A stretch of DNA of 64,000 bases from Cryobacterium luteum (GCF_900110125.1 NZ_FOCN01000008.1:82472-146471), one strand, 5' to 3'; counted from the first letter of the stretch, positions 1 to 9,613 are shown. The notes: generated by a model not told the origin, from the sequence alone. Numbers and translations: made by a program.

Positions 1-1
1 T

Positions 2-535
2 GCCACCTTCGACGACGGCTGGTTGAAGACCGGCGACATCGGCGACTTGGACGCCGACGGCTTTCTCACCATCACCGGGCGCAAGAAGGAGATCATCGTG
101 ACGGCCGGCGGCAAGAATGTCGCTCCGGCCGCGCTCGAAGACCCGATCCGCGCAAATCCGCTGATCGGCCAGGTCGTCGTGGTGGGCGACCAGAAGCCGT
201 TCATCGGCGCGATCATCACCCTCGACCCCGACATGCTGCCGGTCTGGCTGAACAACCACCAGGAGGATGCCGGCATGTCGCTCGCACAGGCATCCGTCAA
301 CAAGTCTGTGCTGGCGGAGATTCAGCGCGCGGTCGACCATGCCAATGAGGGCGTGTCCCGGGCGGAGTCGATTCGCAAGTTCACCCTGCTGCCAATTGAA
401 TTCACCGAGGACAGCGGGCACCTGACGCCGAAAATGAGTATCAAGCGCAACATCATTCTGCGGGACTTCGCCGGTGAGATCGAGACGATGTACTCGAACG
501 CGCCTGCTACTGAGGGAATTTCACTGCGCGAGTAG
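2..535 (+). CDS. Long-chain acyl-CoA synthetase, C-terminal fragment (5' end outside window)
   Basis: Reading is open from base 2 to a TAG stop, so this is the last 177 codons of a gene that starts before the window. The fragment carries the C-terminal subdomain of the AMP-binding (ANL) superfamily: the hinge region TGDIGDLDADGFLTITGRKK with its conserved Asp, followed by a KNVAPAALED segment that resembles the FadD15/AAE long-chain acyl-CoA ligases. Family members activate fatty acids to acyl-CoA through an acyl-adenylate. The catalytic lysine region near the end (LTPKMSIKRN) is present. The family call is firm; the chain-length specificity cannot be read from this piece. Confidence 0.85.
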   Translation, partial: ATFDDGWLKTGDIGDLDADGFLTITGRKKEIIVTAGGKNVAPAALEDPIRANPLIGQVVVVGDQKPFIGAIITLDPDMLPVWLNNHQEDAGMSLAQASVNKSVLAEIQRAVDHANEGVSRAESIRKFTLLPIEFTEDSGHLTPKMSIKRNIILRDFAGEIETMYSNAPATEGISLRE

Positions 536-781
536 TTTGAGGCGGGCCCGGCTCTGCGTATTCATTGGTCGGGCTCAGTGCGGTTCTGGTGGGTCGGGTT
601 GCGTTCGCGCCCGGCCCAGCTCAATTTCTGACGGGTCGGGCCCGGGAAAAGCATTCCGCTCCCCGCTCAGACATGCAACTCGCAACTCCGCGAAACACTT
701 TTCCCGGTCCCTCATGCTTGAGGCTTCGCCCGAGCCCCGGCAGTGTTCCAACCGAAGAGATTGAAACGGTGAGCAGGCGGG

Positions 782-1273
782 CTAGAACCAGGTGGACTCT
801 CGGATTTCCTTCATGGCGGCACGGCGGTTCTCTTTGTCCAAGCGGTCGATGTAGAGGTAGCCGTCGAGGTGATCGGTTTCGTGCTGCAAAGCCTGGGCCA
901 TGATTCCGGTGCCGGAGAGTTCGACGGGATTGCTATCGAGGTCGATGCCGGCGACGCGGGCGAAGGGGTAGCGCTTGGTGGGGTACCAGAGGCCGGGCAC
1001 CGAGAGGCAGCCCTCGTCAACGAGCTCGGGTTCGCCGGAGAGCTCGATGACGGTGGGGTTGAGGATATAGCCGACGACGCCGTCGACGTTATAGCTGAAC
1101 GCACGCAGGTTCACGCCGATCTGGGAGGCGGCGACGCCGGCCCGCCCGGGCAGGCGCACGCTGTCGACGAGGTCCTGCACGAGGCCGCGTACCCGGTCGT
1201 CGATAGTCGCGATCGGGTCGGAGGCGGTCTTCAGCACCGGATCTCCGAAGAGACGGATCTGGCGTTCGGGCAC
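782..1273 (-). CDS. def: Peptide deformylase
   Basis: This 163-residue protein removes the N-formyl group from nascent polypeptides. All three metal-site motifs are visible: GVAASQ (residues about 46-51, the first motif with Ala in place of the usual Gly at one position), EGCLS (87-91, metal-binding Cys) and HETDH (131-135, two metal His and the catalytic Glu). I chose the GTG at 1273 because GAGGAG lies seven bases upstream and the encoded start ([13 protein letters not shown]) is typical; the frame stays open further upstream but that extension is a shadow of the neighbouring gene. It lies 55 bases downstream of the MinD-like gene and is probably cotranscribed with it. Confidence 0.95.
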   Translation of the reverse strand: MPERQIRLFGDPVLKTASDPIATIDDRVRGLVQDLVDSVRLPGRAGVAASQIGVNLRAFSYNVDGVVGYILNPTVIELSGEPELVDEGCLSVPGLWYPTKRYPFARVAGIDLDSNPVELSGTGIMAQALQHETDHLDGYLYIDRLDKENRRAAMKEIRESTWF

Positions 1274-1328
1274 GGGGAAACTCCTCGGTAGGGCGGGTGG
1301 TGACGCGCGAGCGACGGGCGGCGGCCGG

Positions 1329-2795
1329 CTACGGGTTGCGGTCGGTGGGCAGACCCTCGACGACGAGCTCGGCGAGCGTTCGGGCGGCGAGCCGGGTGAT
1401 CGGCTTGAGGTCTTTGTACGACACGACGCTGCCGGCGGCGAGCTGGGGGTCGTAGGGAATGCGCACAATTTCGCGGACCCGGGAGCGGAAGTGCGACTCG
1501 ATCTCCTCGAGCCGCACCAGGTTGGTGCCCTGGGTGGCGGTGTTGAGCGCAACGATGGCGTTGCGCACAAGGTCACCGTAGCCGTTCGCTTCGAGCCAGG
1601 TCAGCGTCTCGGAGGCCAGGCGGGCCTCGTCGACGCTGCCGCCGGAGACGATCACAATGGAGTCGGCACGTTGCAGGGTGGCCCGCATGACCGAGTGCAC
1701 GATGCCGGTGCCGCAGTCGGTGAGGGCGATCGAGTAGTAGCGGGCCGCGAGGTCGGCGACCACGTTGTAGTCGTTCTCGTCGAACGCTTCCGAGAGCAGC
1801 GGGTCGGTGTCGGAGGCGAGGATGTCAAGGCGGGTCTCGTCGCGGGAGACGAGCGCGGAGAAATCGGTGAAGTTGCCGATCGACGCGGCCTTCGACACGA
1901 CGTCGCGCACGGTCGACCGGGTCTGCTTGCTGACCCGCTCCGAGAGGGTGCCGCGGTCGGGATTGGCGTCGATGGCGATGATGCGGTCGTCGCGGGCATC
2001 GGCCAGGGCCATGCCGAGAAGCGTCGTGACGGTGGTCTTACCGACGCCGCCCTTGCGAGTGAGGATGGGCACGAAACGGGTGCCGCCCTCGAACTGGCGG
2101 CGGATGCGTTCGCTCATCTCCTTGTACGCCTGCACCTTGGCGGAGTCGCCGAGGTTGACCAGGTGCAGGGTGGCCGCGTAGACGAATTCGGGCCAGGCGC
2201 CTTGCGGCGCTTTTCGAGTCTTGCGGTTGACGGCGAGCAGGCGATCCGACGTCAGCATGGCCGCCGACTCGGGAGCTGTGCTGCTCTCGGAGCGCACGCG
2301 GTCGCGCCGAACGGATGCGGCGGCATCCGTTCTCGAGAGCGATTCGATCGCCGAACTGGCCCCGGCAGCGCGGGCCGGCGCGGGAGTACTGATCTCGATG
2401 GTGTGGGTGGCCGGGGTCGACACGAACCGGGTGGTCGGCGTGACGGCACCGCTGACGGCGGTCGAGCGACCGGGGGCGGCCACCGTGCGACGCGGCCCGG
2501 CGGGCAGTTCGATCGGTACGCTCAGACTTTCGGGCAGGGAGGCCGCGAGGTTGTCGATCGTGTGCGGTGGCAGTTCGCTGTGGTAGCTGTCACCGTCGAA
2601 GTTGGCCCGGTCGACACTGGCCCGGTCGACACTGGCCCGGTCGAAGTTGGCACCGGTGTAACCGTCTCCGCGGTTGTCGTCGCCGCGCTGGTCCCCGCCG
2701 GTGGTGTTGGCGTTGTCGCGCTCGTCGCGGGTTCGCCGGGCGGCAGACACCGGGCGTGCAGGCGCGCTTTGGTCGTCACTACGTTTGTCTGACAC
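1329..2795 (-). CDS. MinD/ParA-like P-loop ATPase with long disordered N-terminus
   Basis: This is a 488-residue protein. The first roughly 240 residues are low-complexity and rich in Ser, Thr, Arg, Asp and Pro, with a short tandem repeat ([16 protein letters not shown]). The C-terminal half is a deviant Walker-A ATPase: KGGVGKTT at about residue 248, an AIDANPD Walker A'-type segment and an LTDCGTG Walker B-like segment. The layout resembles the actinobacterial MinD-like ATPases with long acidic or proline-rich N-termini, such as the EspI/Rv3860 group, which associate with type VII secretion or cell-pole functions; no such partners are present here. The GTG start at 2795 has GAGGAT upstream. 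The ATPase fold is certain, the role unknown. Confidence 0.8.
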   Translation of the reverse strand: MSDKRSDDQSAPARPVSAARRTRDERDNANTTGGDQRGDDNRGDGYTGANFDRASVDRASVDRANFDGDSYHSELPPHTIDNLAASLPESLSVPIELPAGPRRTVAAPGRSTAVSGAVTPTTRFVSTPATHTIEISTPAPARAAGASSAIESLSRTDAAASVRRDRVRSESSTAPESAAMLTSDRLLAVNRKTRKAPQGAWPEFVYAATLHLVNLGDSAKVQAYKEMSERIRRQFEGGTRFVPILTRKGGVGKTTVTTLLGMALADARDDRIIAIDANPDRGTLSERVSKQTRSTVRDVVSKAASIGNFTDFSALVSRDETRLDILASDTDPLLSEAFDENDYNVVADLAARYYSIALTDCGTGIVHSVMRATLQRADSIVIVSGGSVDEARLASETLTWLEANGYGDLVRNAIVALNTATQGTNLVRLEEIESHFRSRVREIVRIPYDPQLAAGSVVSYKDLKPITRLAARTLAELVVEGLPTDRNP

Positions 2796-2830
2796 GGTAC
2801 ATCCTCAACTGGTCGATAACGGCCCTAATC

Positions 2831-5800
2831 TTAGCGCGGGCGCACCGTGACCAGCAGATCGCCCGCATCCACCTGCTGCGTGTGCGGGATGGCAACGCGT
2901 TCGATGGTTCCCGCGATCGGTGAGGTGATGGCGGCTTCCATTTTCATGGCTTCGATCGAGGCGACGCTCTGGCCGGCTTCGACCTGGGCACCTTCTTCGA
3001 CCTGCAGGGTGACCACGCCGGAGAAGGGGGCCGCGATCTCGCCGGGCTGGTTCGCATCCGCTTTCTCGGCAATTTTGGTCTGCACGGTGATGCTGGTGTC
3101 GCGCACGAACACGGGGCGGAGCTGGCCGTTGAGGATGGTCATGACGGTGCGCATGCCCTTGTCGTCGGCTTCGCCGATGGCTTCCAGGCCCACGTAGAGA
3201 CGCACGCCCTTGGCGATTTCCACGGCATGTTCCTGGCCCTGCTGCAGGCCGTAGAGGTAGTCGACGGTGTCGATGACGGAGAGGTCACCGTACGTTTCCC
3301 TGACCTGTTCGAACTGGCGAGTCGGGGCGGGGAACAACAGCTGGTTGAGCATCGCGCGCCGCTCGGCACTCGTGGCCTCGAGCGCGGTGCGCTCCCCCGC
3401 AGTGATCTCGGTGATGCCGACGCGCACGTTACGTCCGGCGAGCACCTTGGTGCGGAAGGGTTCCGGCCAGCCGCCGGGCAGGTCGCCGAGCTCGCCGGCC
3501 ATGAACCCGATGACGGAGTCTGGCACGTCGTAGTTGCCCGGATTCTGCTCGAAGTCGGCCGGGTCGGCTTTCACCGCGGCGAGGTAGAGAGCGAGGTCGC
3601 CGACGACCTTCGACGACGGGGTGACCTTGGGCACCCGGCCCAGGATGGTGTTCGCCGCGGTATACATGTCTTCGATCAGCTCGAAGTGGTCGGCCAGACC
3701 GAGCGCGACGGCCTGGGTACGCAGGTTTGACAGCTGCCCGCCCGGGATCTCGTGCGAGTACACCCGGCCGGTCGGCGCACTCAGGCCCGATTCGAACGGG
3801 CCGTACAGGGTGCGCACGGCTTCCCAGTAGGGTTCGAGGTCGGTTGTCGCCTTGAGCGAAATGCCGGTGTCACGTTCGGTGTGGGCGAGGGCAGCGACGA
3901 GAGAGGATGCCGATGGCTGGCTGGTCGTGCCCGCCATCGGAGCGGAGGCCACGTCGACGGCGTCCGCACCGGCCCGCGCGGCGGCCAGCAGCGTCGCGAG
4001 CTGGCCGCCGGGGGTGTCGTGGGTGTGCACGTGCACGGGCAGGTCGAACCGTTCGCGGAACGCGGCCACGAGTTTCTCGGCCGCGCTCGGCCGGAGCAGC
4101 CCGGCCATGTCCTTGATGCCGATCACGTGGGCGCCGCTGGCGACGATCTGGTCGGCCAGGCGCAGGTAGTAGTCGAGGGTGTAGAGGTTCTCGGCCGGGT
4201 CGAGCAGGTCGCCGGTGTAGCAGACGGCGACTTCGGCCACAGCGGTGCCGGTGTTCAGCACCGCGTCGATCGCCGGGCGCATCTGCGACACGTCGTTGAG
4301 CGCGTCGAAGATGCGGAAGATGTCGACGCCGGTGTCGGCCGCTTCGCGCACGAAAGCGTCGGTCACCTCGGTCGGATACGGGGTGTAGCCCACGGTGTTG
4401 CGGCCGCGCAGCAGCATTTGCAGGTTGATGTTCGGCAGCGCTTCCCGCAGGCTCGCCAGGCGCTCCCACGGGTCTTCGCCGAGGAACCGCAACGCCACAT
4501 CATAGGTCGCGCCGCCCCAGGCTTCGACCGAGAGCAGTTGCGGCGTCAGGCGCGCCACATAGGGCGCCACGGCAACGAGGTCTTTCGTGCGCACGCGGGT
4601 CGCGAGCAGTGACTGGTGGGCGTCGCGAAAGGTGGTGTCGGTCACGGCCAGCGCGGTCTGGGCGCGTAAGGAGGCGGCGAACCGGGTGGGGCCGAGCAGT
4701 TGCAACTTCTGGCGGGAGCCGTCGGGGGCTGCGGTCGTGATGTCGAGCTGAGGCAGCTTGTCGCGCGGGTGCACCGTGGTCGGCGGCACCCCGTTGGGCT
4801 GGTTCACGGTGACCTCGGCGAGCCAATTCAGAATCTTCGTACCGCGGTCCTTGGATTCCCGACCACGCAGCAGTTCCGGGCGCTCGTCGATGAAGGAAGT
4901 ACTCAGGTCGCCGGCGGCGAAGTCGGGGTCGTCGAGGACGGCCTGCAGGAAGGAGATGTTGGTGGAGACGCCGCGAATACGAAACTCCGCCAGCGCCCGC
5001 TTGGACCGCACCACGGCGGCGGCATAGTCGCGGCCGCGGCAGGTGAGCTTGGCGAGCATCGAGTCGAAGTGCGGGCTGATCTGCGCGCCCGTGTTGACCG
5101 TGCCACCGTCCAAACGGATGCCGGCGCCGCCCGGTGAGCGATAGGTGGTGATCTTGCCGGTGTCGGGTCGGAACCCGGCAGCGGGGTCCTCGGTCGTGAT
5201 GCGGCACTGCAGGGCCGCGCCGCGCAGCCGGATCTCGCCCTGGGTCAGGCCGATCTCTGCGAGGGTCTCCCCCGCAGCAATGCGGATCTGGGCCTGCACG
5301 AGGTCGACATCGGTGACCTCTTCGGTCACGGTGTGCTCCACCTGGATGCGCGGGTTCATCTCGATGAACACGTGCTGCCCGGCGCGTTCTCCGACGGTGT
5401 CGAGCAGGAATTCTACGGTGCCGGCGTTGACGTAGCCGATCGACCGGGCGAACTTGATGGCGTCGGCGTAGAGCTGCACCCGAATCTCATCACTGAGGTT
5501 CGGTGCCGGGGCGATCTCGATGACCTTCTGGTGGCGACGCTGCACCGAGCAGTCCCGCTCGAACAGGTGCACCGTCTCACCGGAGGCATCCGCGAGAATC
5601 TGCACCTCGATGTGTCGCGGGCGCAGCACGGCCGCTTCGAGGAACATCGTGGCGTCGCCGAAGGCGCTCTTCGCCTCGCGCATGGCCTCTTCGAGCGCTC
5701 CGCGCAGCTCGCTCTTCTTCGCGACGCGACGCATGCCGCGCCCGCCGCCGCCGGCGACGGCCTTGGCGAAGATGGGGAAGCCGATCTCATCGGCCTGGCT

Positions 5801-6235
5801 GATTAGAAGTTCAACATCGGTCGACGGCTGCGTCGACTGGAGCACGGGAACGCCGGCTGCGATAGCGTGTTCCTTCGCGGTGACCTTGTTGCCGGCCATT
5901 TCGAGCACGTCGGCGCCCGGGCCGATGAAGGTGATGCCGGCTGCCGCCGCAGCATCCGCTAATTCGGGGTTTTCCGACAGAAAACCGTAGCCGGGGTAGA
6001 TGGCGTCGGCGCCACATTCCTTGGCCACACGGATGATTTCACTCACGTCGAGATACGCGCGAACCGGATGCCCCACCTCACCAATTTGGTACGCCTCGTC
6101 CGCTTTCAACCGGTGCAGAGAGTTGCGATCCTCGAACGGGAACACCGCCACGGTCTTGGCTCCGAGCTCGTAAGCCGCGCGCATGGCGCGGATTGCGATC
6201 TCTCCACGGTTGGCAACAAGGATTTTCTCAAACAT
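2831..6235 (-). CDS. pyc: Pyruvate carboxylase
   Basis: The protein has 1134 residues, the usual length for the single-chain enzyme that carboxylates pyruvate to oxaloacetate using ATP and bicarbonate. Domains in order are: biotin carboxylase (residues 1 to about 450, beginning FEKILVANRGEIAIRAMRA, with a glycine-rich KAVAGGGGRGMR ATP loop), carboxyltransferase (about 535-800, with TTFRDAHQSLLATR), the PYC/OADA tetramerisation region, and a biotinyl domain ending near EAMKMEAAI, where the Lys is biotinylated. The ATG at 6235 follows GAAAGG and gives the standard N-terminus; the frame is open ten codons further. The gene supplies anaplerotic oxaloacetate. It is divergent from the ParA gene at 6314. 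Confidence 0.97.
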   Translation of the reverse strand: MFEKILVANRGEIAIRAMRAAYELGAKTVAVFPFEDRNSLHRLKADEAYQIGEVGHPVRAYLDVSEIIRVAKECGADAIYPGYGFLSENPELADAAAAAGITFIGPGADVLEMAGNKVTAKEHAIAAGVPVLQSTQPSTDVELLISQADEIGFPIFAKAVAGGGGRGMRRVAKKSELRGALEEAMREAKSAFGDATMFLEAAVLRPRHIEVQILADASGETVHLFERDCSVQRRHQKVIEIAPAPNLSDEIRVQLYADAIKFARSIGYVNAGTVEFLLDTVGERAGQHVFIEMNPRIQVEHTVTEEVTDVDLVQAQIRIAAGETLAEIGLTQGEIRLRGAALQCRITTEDPAAGFRPDTGKITTYRSPGGAGIRLDGGTVNTGAQISPHFDSMLAKLTCRGRDYAAAVVRSKRALAEFRIRGVSTNISFLQAVLDDPDFAAGDLSTSFIDERPELLRGRESKDRGTKILNWLAEVTVNQPNGVPPTTVHPRDKLPQLDITTAAPDGSRQKLQLLGPTRFAASLRAQTALAVTDTTFRDAHQSLLATRVRTKDLVAVAPYVARLTPQLLSVEAWGGATYDVALRFLGEDPWERLASLREALPNINLQMLLRGRNTVGYTPYPTEVTDAFVREAADTGVDIFRIFDALNDVSQMRPAIDAVLNTGTAVAEVAVCYTGDLLDPAENLYTLDYYLRLADQIVASGAHVIGIKDMAGLLRPSAAEKLVAAFRERFDLPVHVHTHDTPGGQLATLLAAARAGADAVDVASAPMAGTTSQPSASSLVAALAHTERDTGISLKATTDLEPYWEAVRTLYGPFESGLSAPTGRVYSHEIPGGQLSNLRTQAVALGLADHFELIEDMYTAANTILGRVPKVTPSSKVVGDLALYLAAVKADPADFEQNPGNYDVPDSVIGFMAGELGDLPGGWPEPFRTKVLAGRNVRVGITEITAGERTALEATSAERRAMLNQLLFPAPTRQFEQVRETYGDLSVIDTVDYLYGLQQGQEHAVEIAKGVRLYVGLEAIGEADDKGMRTVMTILNGQLRPVFVRDTSITVQTKIAEKADANQPGEIAAPFSGVVTLQVEEGAQVEAGQSVASIEAMKMEAAITSPIAGTIERVAIPHTQQVDAGDLLVTVRPR

Positions 6236-6267
6236 GCAAGCCTTTCGAGGGCGTACGCGGCGCACAG

Positions 6268-6288
6268 CTAACGGTTAGGTTCTCTAAC
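6268..6288. promoter_or_regulatory. CTAAC/GTTAG inverted-repeat cluster between pyc and parA
   Basis: The short divergent intergenic region holds CTAAC (6268-6272), one base, GTTAG (6274-6278), five bases, and CTAAC (6284-6288). The half-sites form two overlapping inverted repeats. A similar palindrome, CTAACTTGGTTAG, lies in the marR-idi divergent region. These AT-rich boxes stand out against high-GC surroundings and could be an operator shared by the two divergent genes. The regulator is not known. Confidence 0.4.
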
Positions 6289-6313
6289 ACTAGTGAAGGT
6301 AACGTTGCTACTC

Positions 6314-7126
6314 ATGCACGTACTCAGCGTAAGTTCCCTTAAGGGTGGTGTCGGCAAGACCACGGTGACCCTTGGTCTTGCTTCTGCTGCCTTCGCCCGT
6401 GGCGTGCGAACACTCGTTGTGGATCTTGATCCGCAGTCCGATGTGTCAACCGGCATGGATATCCAGGTAGCCGGTCACCTCAACGTCGCCGATGTTCTCG
6501 CTTCGCCCAAGGAGAAAACCGTTCGCGCGGCCATCGCCCCGAGTGGGTGGACGCGCAACCGTCCCGGCACGATCGACGTCATGATCGGCAGCCCGTCGGC
6601 GATCAACTTCGACGGTCCGCACCCGAGCATCCGCGACATCTGGAAGCTTGAAGAGGCACTCTCGACGATCGAGAAAGATTACGAGCTCGTGCTGATCGAC
6701 TGCGCGCCCTCCCTGAACGCCCTCACGCGCACAGCGTGGGCCGCGAGTGACCGTGTCGCCGTCGTCACCGAGCCCGGCCTGTTCTCCGTCGCTGCGGCCG
6801 ACCGTGCGCTGCGCGCGATCGAAGAAATCCGTCGGGGGCTGAGCCCGCGACTGCAGCCGCTCGGCATTATCGTCAACCGGGCCCGCACCGCCTCGCTGGA
6901 GCACCAGTTTCGGATCAAGGAACTGCGCGACATGTTCGGCCCGCTCGTGCTGACCCCGCAGCTGCCGGAGCGCACCTCGCTGCAGCAGGCGCAGGGCGCC
7001 GCGAAGCCGCTGCACATCTGGCCCGGTGACAGCGCTCTCGAAATGGCGGGCTTCTTCGACCAGCTGCTCGACCGGGTGCTGCGCACGGCGCGCATCGGTG
7101 AGTACGCCGAGGCTCCTGCGGTCTGA
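6314..7126 (+). CDS. ParA family ATPase
   Basis: This 270-residue protein is a complete ParA/Soj-type ATPase. It shows [16 protein letters not shown] (deviant Walker A, residues about 8-24), VVDLDPQSDVSTG (Walker A', switch I) and VLIDCAPSLNAL (Walker B, switch II). ParA proteins form ATP-dependent dimers on DNA and position chromosomes, plasmids or protein complexes. No parB or parS site is adjacent, so this is an orphan ParA, here next to pyc and just upstream of the MerR/FHA cluster. I prefer the ATG at 6314, which gives MHVLSVSSLKGG; an in-frame GTG at 6293 would add seven residues. Confidence 0.85.
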   Translation: MHVLSVSSLKGGVGKTTVTLGLASAAFARGVRTLVVDLDPQSDVSTGMDIQVAGHLNVADVLASPKEKTVRAAIAPSGWTRNRPGTIDVMIGSPSAINFDGPHPSIRDIWKLEEALSTIEKDYELVLIDCAPSLNALTRTAWAASDRVAVVTEPGLFSVAAADRALRAIEEIRRGLSPRLQPLGIIVNRARTASLEHQFRIKELRDMFGPLVLTPQLPERTSLQQAQGAAKPLHIWPGDSALEMAGFFDQLLDRVLRTARIGEYAEAPAV

Positions 7127-7353
7127 GTCGAGCCTGCGCTTCTGCGAGGTCGCTGACTCGGCACTTGCGGCGTCGCGGGGTGATTTGGGGGCGATGCGGG
7201 GGCAGTCATCTGCTCCTCGGCTCAGACATCGCCGTTGGTCCGGTGGAATCCGAATAAAGCGCTCGGATTCCGCCTCCGGAACGGCGAAACTCGCACCCCG
7301 CAGACAACCGCCCCCCGCATCGACTTCGGGATGGGCGCGTTCCCGATGCGATT

Positions 7354-7421
7354 CACGGCTGCTTCGCAGCGTGACGCGAAGAGCCCGCGGGGAGGAGGGC
7401 ACGGCTGCTTCGCAGCGTGAC
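7354..7421. repeat. Two 22-bp direct repeats, each an imperfect hairpin, in a convergent gap
   Basis: The 311-base gap 7127-7437 separates two convergent genes. It contains two identical 22-base copies, at 7354-7375 and 7400-7421, of a segment built around GGCTGCTTCGCAGC. Each copy can fold as a CACGGCTGC/GCAGCGTG stem with one bulged base and a TTC loop. The most likely role is transcription termination from both sides. I see nothing else convincing in the rest of the gap. Confidence 0.5.
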
Positions 7422-7437
7422 AGCTGGCGGGGCGGCG

Positions 7438-7989
7438 CTAGGAGATTTTGCGGGTGGTTCGACGGGCGGCGAGCTCATCGGTGGGGTCGACGGGCTGCAT
7501 GTCGAGTTCGACCAGGCTGGTCTCGACCTCGCGGAGCACTTTGCCGACGGCGATGCCGAAGACGCCTTGGCCGCGGCTGACCAGGTCGATGACCTCGTCG
7601 TTGGAGGTGCACAGGTAGACGCTGGCACCGTCGCTCATGAGGGTGGTCTGGGCCAGATCGCTGATGCCTGATTCGCGCAGCTGGTTGACGGCGGTGCGAA
7701 TCTGCTGCAGGGAAATGCCGGTGTCGAGCAGACGTTTGACGAGCTTGAGCACGAGAATGTCGCGGAAGCCGTAGAGGCGCTGCGACCCGGAGCCGGCCGC
7801 ACCGCGCACCGTTGGTTCGACCAGGCCGGTGCGGGCCCAGTAGTCGAGCTGGCGGTAGCTGATGCCTGCGGCACGAGCCGCAACGGCGCCGCGGTAGCCG
7901 GAGTTCTCATCGAGCTCGGGCATGCCATCGGTGAACAGCAGTCCTAACGAGTAGCGCGAAGCTTCAGCATCAGGCTTGAGCTCACTCAT
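7438..7989 (-). CDS. MerR family transcriptional regulator (Rv1830-like)
   Basis: This 183-residue protein has an N-terminal MerR winged helix: YRGAVAARAAGISYRQLDYW at about residues 32-51 is the start of the DNA-binding domain, followed by ARTGLVEPTVRGAAGSGSQR and a helix ending GISLQQIRTAVNQLRESG. It has no Cys cluster for metal sensing. Together with the second MerR, the FHA protein and PgsA it matches the conserved actinobacterial block known from Mycobacterium (Rv1822 to Rv1830), where the corresponding gene is linked to cell division and growth control. The ATG at 7989 follows GAGAGG. Confidence 0.85.
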   Translation of the reverse strand: MSELKPDAEASRYSLGLLFTDGMPELDENSGYRGAVAARAAGISYRQLDYWARTGLVEPTVRGAAGSGSQRLYGFRDILVLKLVKRLLDTGISLQQIRTAVNQLRESGISDLAQTTLMSDGASVYLCTSNDEVIDLVSRGQGVFGIAVGKVLREVETSLVELDMQPVDPTDELAARRTTRKIS

Positions 7990-8275
7990 AGGGTTGCCTC
8001 TCGGGGGTTACGTCGTGCGGTGGCTGACTGCTGCGATCAAGCGAACATCAGACACTGTGGTGCGGAAAAGTGGTGCGGGATAGAACTGGCGCTGGTGGTG
8101 CTGGCTTGCGAACGTCGTGCTGTGACGGTTCCCTCTACGGTACCGAGGTGCGGGGCTTGCGGGCCTGACATTCGCGTGACCGGTTTTGGCGTGTCGGTCG
8201 TGCGGGCGAACCAGCAGGTGACCGACGGACTCCAGACAACGACGGCGTCGCTGGGTGCCGGAGTCAGTCTACGAC

Positions 8276-9004
8276 CTACTGGGTCAGTCGGCCCAGTGCG
8301 GAGCGAATCAGGCTGCCACGAATGACCTCGAGCTGCCCGGCGATCTCGACGGCCATTTCGGCGGCCTTGGCCCGGCTGGACGCGTCTTTGCGGCGCGCGA
8401 GCGGCACGAGGGCGCTTTCGATGAGTCCGAGTTCGCGTTCGGCGGCCCCGCGGAAGCCACGGAGGTGGCGCGGCTCAATGCCGCTGCGCTGCAGCTCGAC
8501 CAAGGCGCGCAACACGGGCAGCACGCCGTCACCGTAATACTCGGCAGGCAGGATGATGGACGCGGAGACGGCGTCGTGCAGCAGGGTCGCGGACGCTCCG
8601 GCCTCACGCAGGAGCTCGTCGCGGGTGAGGCGACGCGCGGTCCCGAGCATCGACGGTCCAGGGGTGGCTCCACCCGGCAGCACGGGCGACAGACCGGCGT
8701 CCAGGTCATCGACATAGGAGCGGATGACTTTCAACGGCAGGTACTGATCGCGCTGCATCGAGAGAACCAGTCTCAGACGGTCGACGTCACTGGTGCAGAA
8801 CTTGCGGTAGCCGGATTCCGTGCGGGCCGGGGAGACGAGTCCCTGTTCTTCGAGGAAGCGCAGCTTGGACGGGGTCAGGTCGGTGAATTCCGGGGTGAGA
8901 CGTGCCAGAACCTGCCCGATGCTGAGCAGCGGCGCCGAACCTGGCGCCTGCACTTTCGCTGCCGACACAGACACGGACCGGGCCTGGGCGGAATTCGCCG
9001 CCAC
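8276..9004 (-). CDS. ftsR: MerR family regulator, FtsR-like
   Basis: The protein has 242 residues. A MerR-type helix-turn-helix is present (LLSIGQVLARLTPEF at about residue 26, TPSKLRFLEEQGLVSPART at about 44, then SGYRKF) with a long C-terminal effector or dimerisation region. In Corynebacterium the equivalent protein, FtsR, encoded next to odhI, activates ftsZ. The GTG start overlaps the TAG stop of the FHA gene by one base, so the two are translationally coupled. The symbol rests on family and synteny; the target here is inferred. Confidence 0.8.
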   Translation of the reverse strand: MAANSAQARSVSVSAAKVQAPGSAPLLSIGQVLARLTPEFTDLTPSKLRFLEEQGLVSPARTESGYRKFCTSDVDRLRLVLSMQRDQYLPLKVIRSYVDDLDAGLSPVLPGGATPGPSMLGTARRLTRDELLREAGASATLLHDAVSASIILPAEYYGDGVLPVLRALVELQRSGIEPRHLRGFRGAAERELGLIESALVPLARRKDASSRAKAAEMAVEIAGQLEVIRGSLIRSALGRLTQ

Positions 9005-9603
9005 TACTCGCTCGCCGCGCGGGCGAGGTCGAGGCGCGAAGCGTAGAAGGTGAGGCGGAACTTACCGACCTGCACCTCGGCGCCATCCGTCAACGCAGCG
9101 GTTTCGATGCGTTCGCCGTCGAAGTAGGTACCGTTGAGCGAGCCGAGGTCTTTCACCGTGAAGGCGGTCCCGTTGCGCAGGAACTCGGCGTGACGGCGCG
9201 ACACTGTGACGTCATCGAGAAAAATGTCGGCGTTGGGGTGGCGACCGACGCTCGTGTGATCGGCGTCGAGCAGAAACCGGGCACCGGCATTGGGGCCGCG
9301 GCGAACGACCATGAGGGCCGATCCGGAAGGCAGAGCCGCGATGGACTCCTGCTCCTCAGCCGTCACGTTGGAGCCGATCGACGCGATCTGGGCGGCGAAC
9401 TCCTGGCTGAAGTTCATCGTCGTGTCGGTGCTGAGCATGTCATGCACCGTCGTGGATTCGCCGGGCATTCCGCTGTCAGAGGATGCTGGGGTGGACTGCG
9501 CCTTGCTGGGCATTGCTTCGCCTGTCGTCGGGTTCTCTGGCTGAACTGTGGGCACGGGCTCGTTCTGTTCCTCGGAATTGTGCTTTCCGGAAAAATCGAC
9601 CAC
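9004..9603 (-). CDS. FHA-domain protein, GarA/OdhI-like
   Basis: This 199-residue protein ends in a forkhead-associated domain with the phosphothreonine-binding signature (SVGRHPNADIFLDD, VSRRHAEF, LGSLNGTYFDG, residues about 115-170). GarA/OdhI proteins bind and inhibit 2-oxoglutarate dehydrogenase until serine/threonine kinases phosphorylate an N-terminal ETTSVF motif. Here a plausible counterpart is STDTTMNFSQEF at about residues 57-68, with two adjacent Thr. The GTG at 9603 follows a strong AGGAGG. The gene lies between pgsA and ftsR, the conserved order in actinobacteria. Confidence 0.85.
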   Translation of the reverse strand: MVDFSGKHNSEEQNEPVPTVQPENPTTGEAMPSKAQSTPASSDSGMPGESTTVHDMLSTDTTMNFSQEFAAQIASIGSNVTAEEQESIAALPSGSALMVVRRGPNAGARFLLDADHTSVGRHPNADIFLDDVTVSRRHAEFLRNGTAFTVKDLGSLNGTYFDGERIETAALTDGAEVQVGKFRLTFYASRLDLARAASE

Positions 9604-9613
9604 CGTGCACCTC

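Noticed and set aside
536..781. Possible small gene or tRNA between the acyl-CoA synthetase and def
   Set aside because: The 246-base convergent gap has only GC-rich partial repeats, and no tRNA cloverleaf or T-loop was recognised.
1491..2792. 433-residue open frame on the plus strand
   Set aside because: It lies fully opposite the MinD-like ATPase gene, is Gly/Val/Arg-rich without a domain, and has no ribosome binding site. It is a high-GC antisense shadow.
8020..8325. 101-residue plus-strand open frame
   Set aside because: It covers the gap between the two merR genes but has no domain, no clear ribosome binding site and runs into the ftsR 3' end. In the gap 7990-8275 I see no convincing feature.
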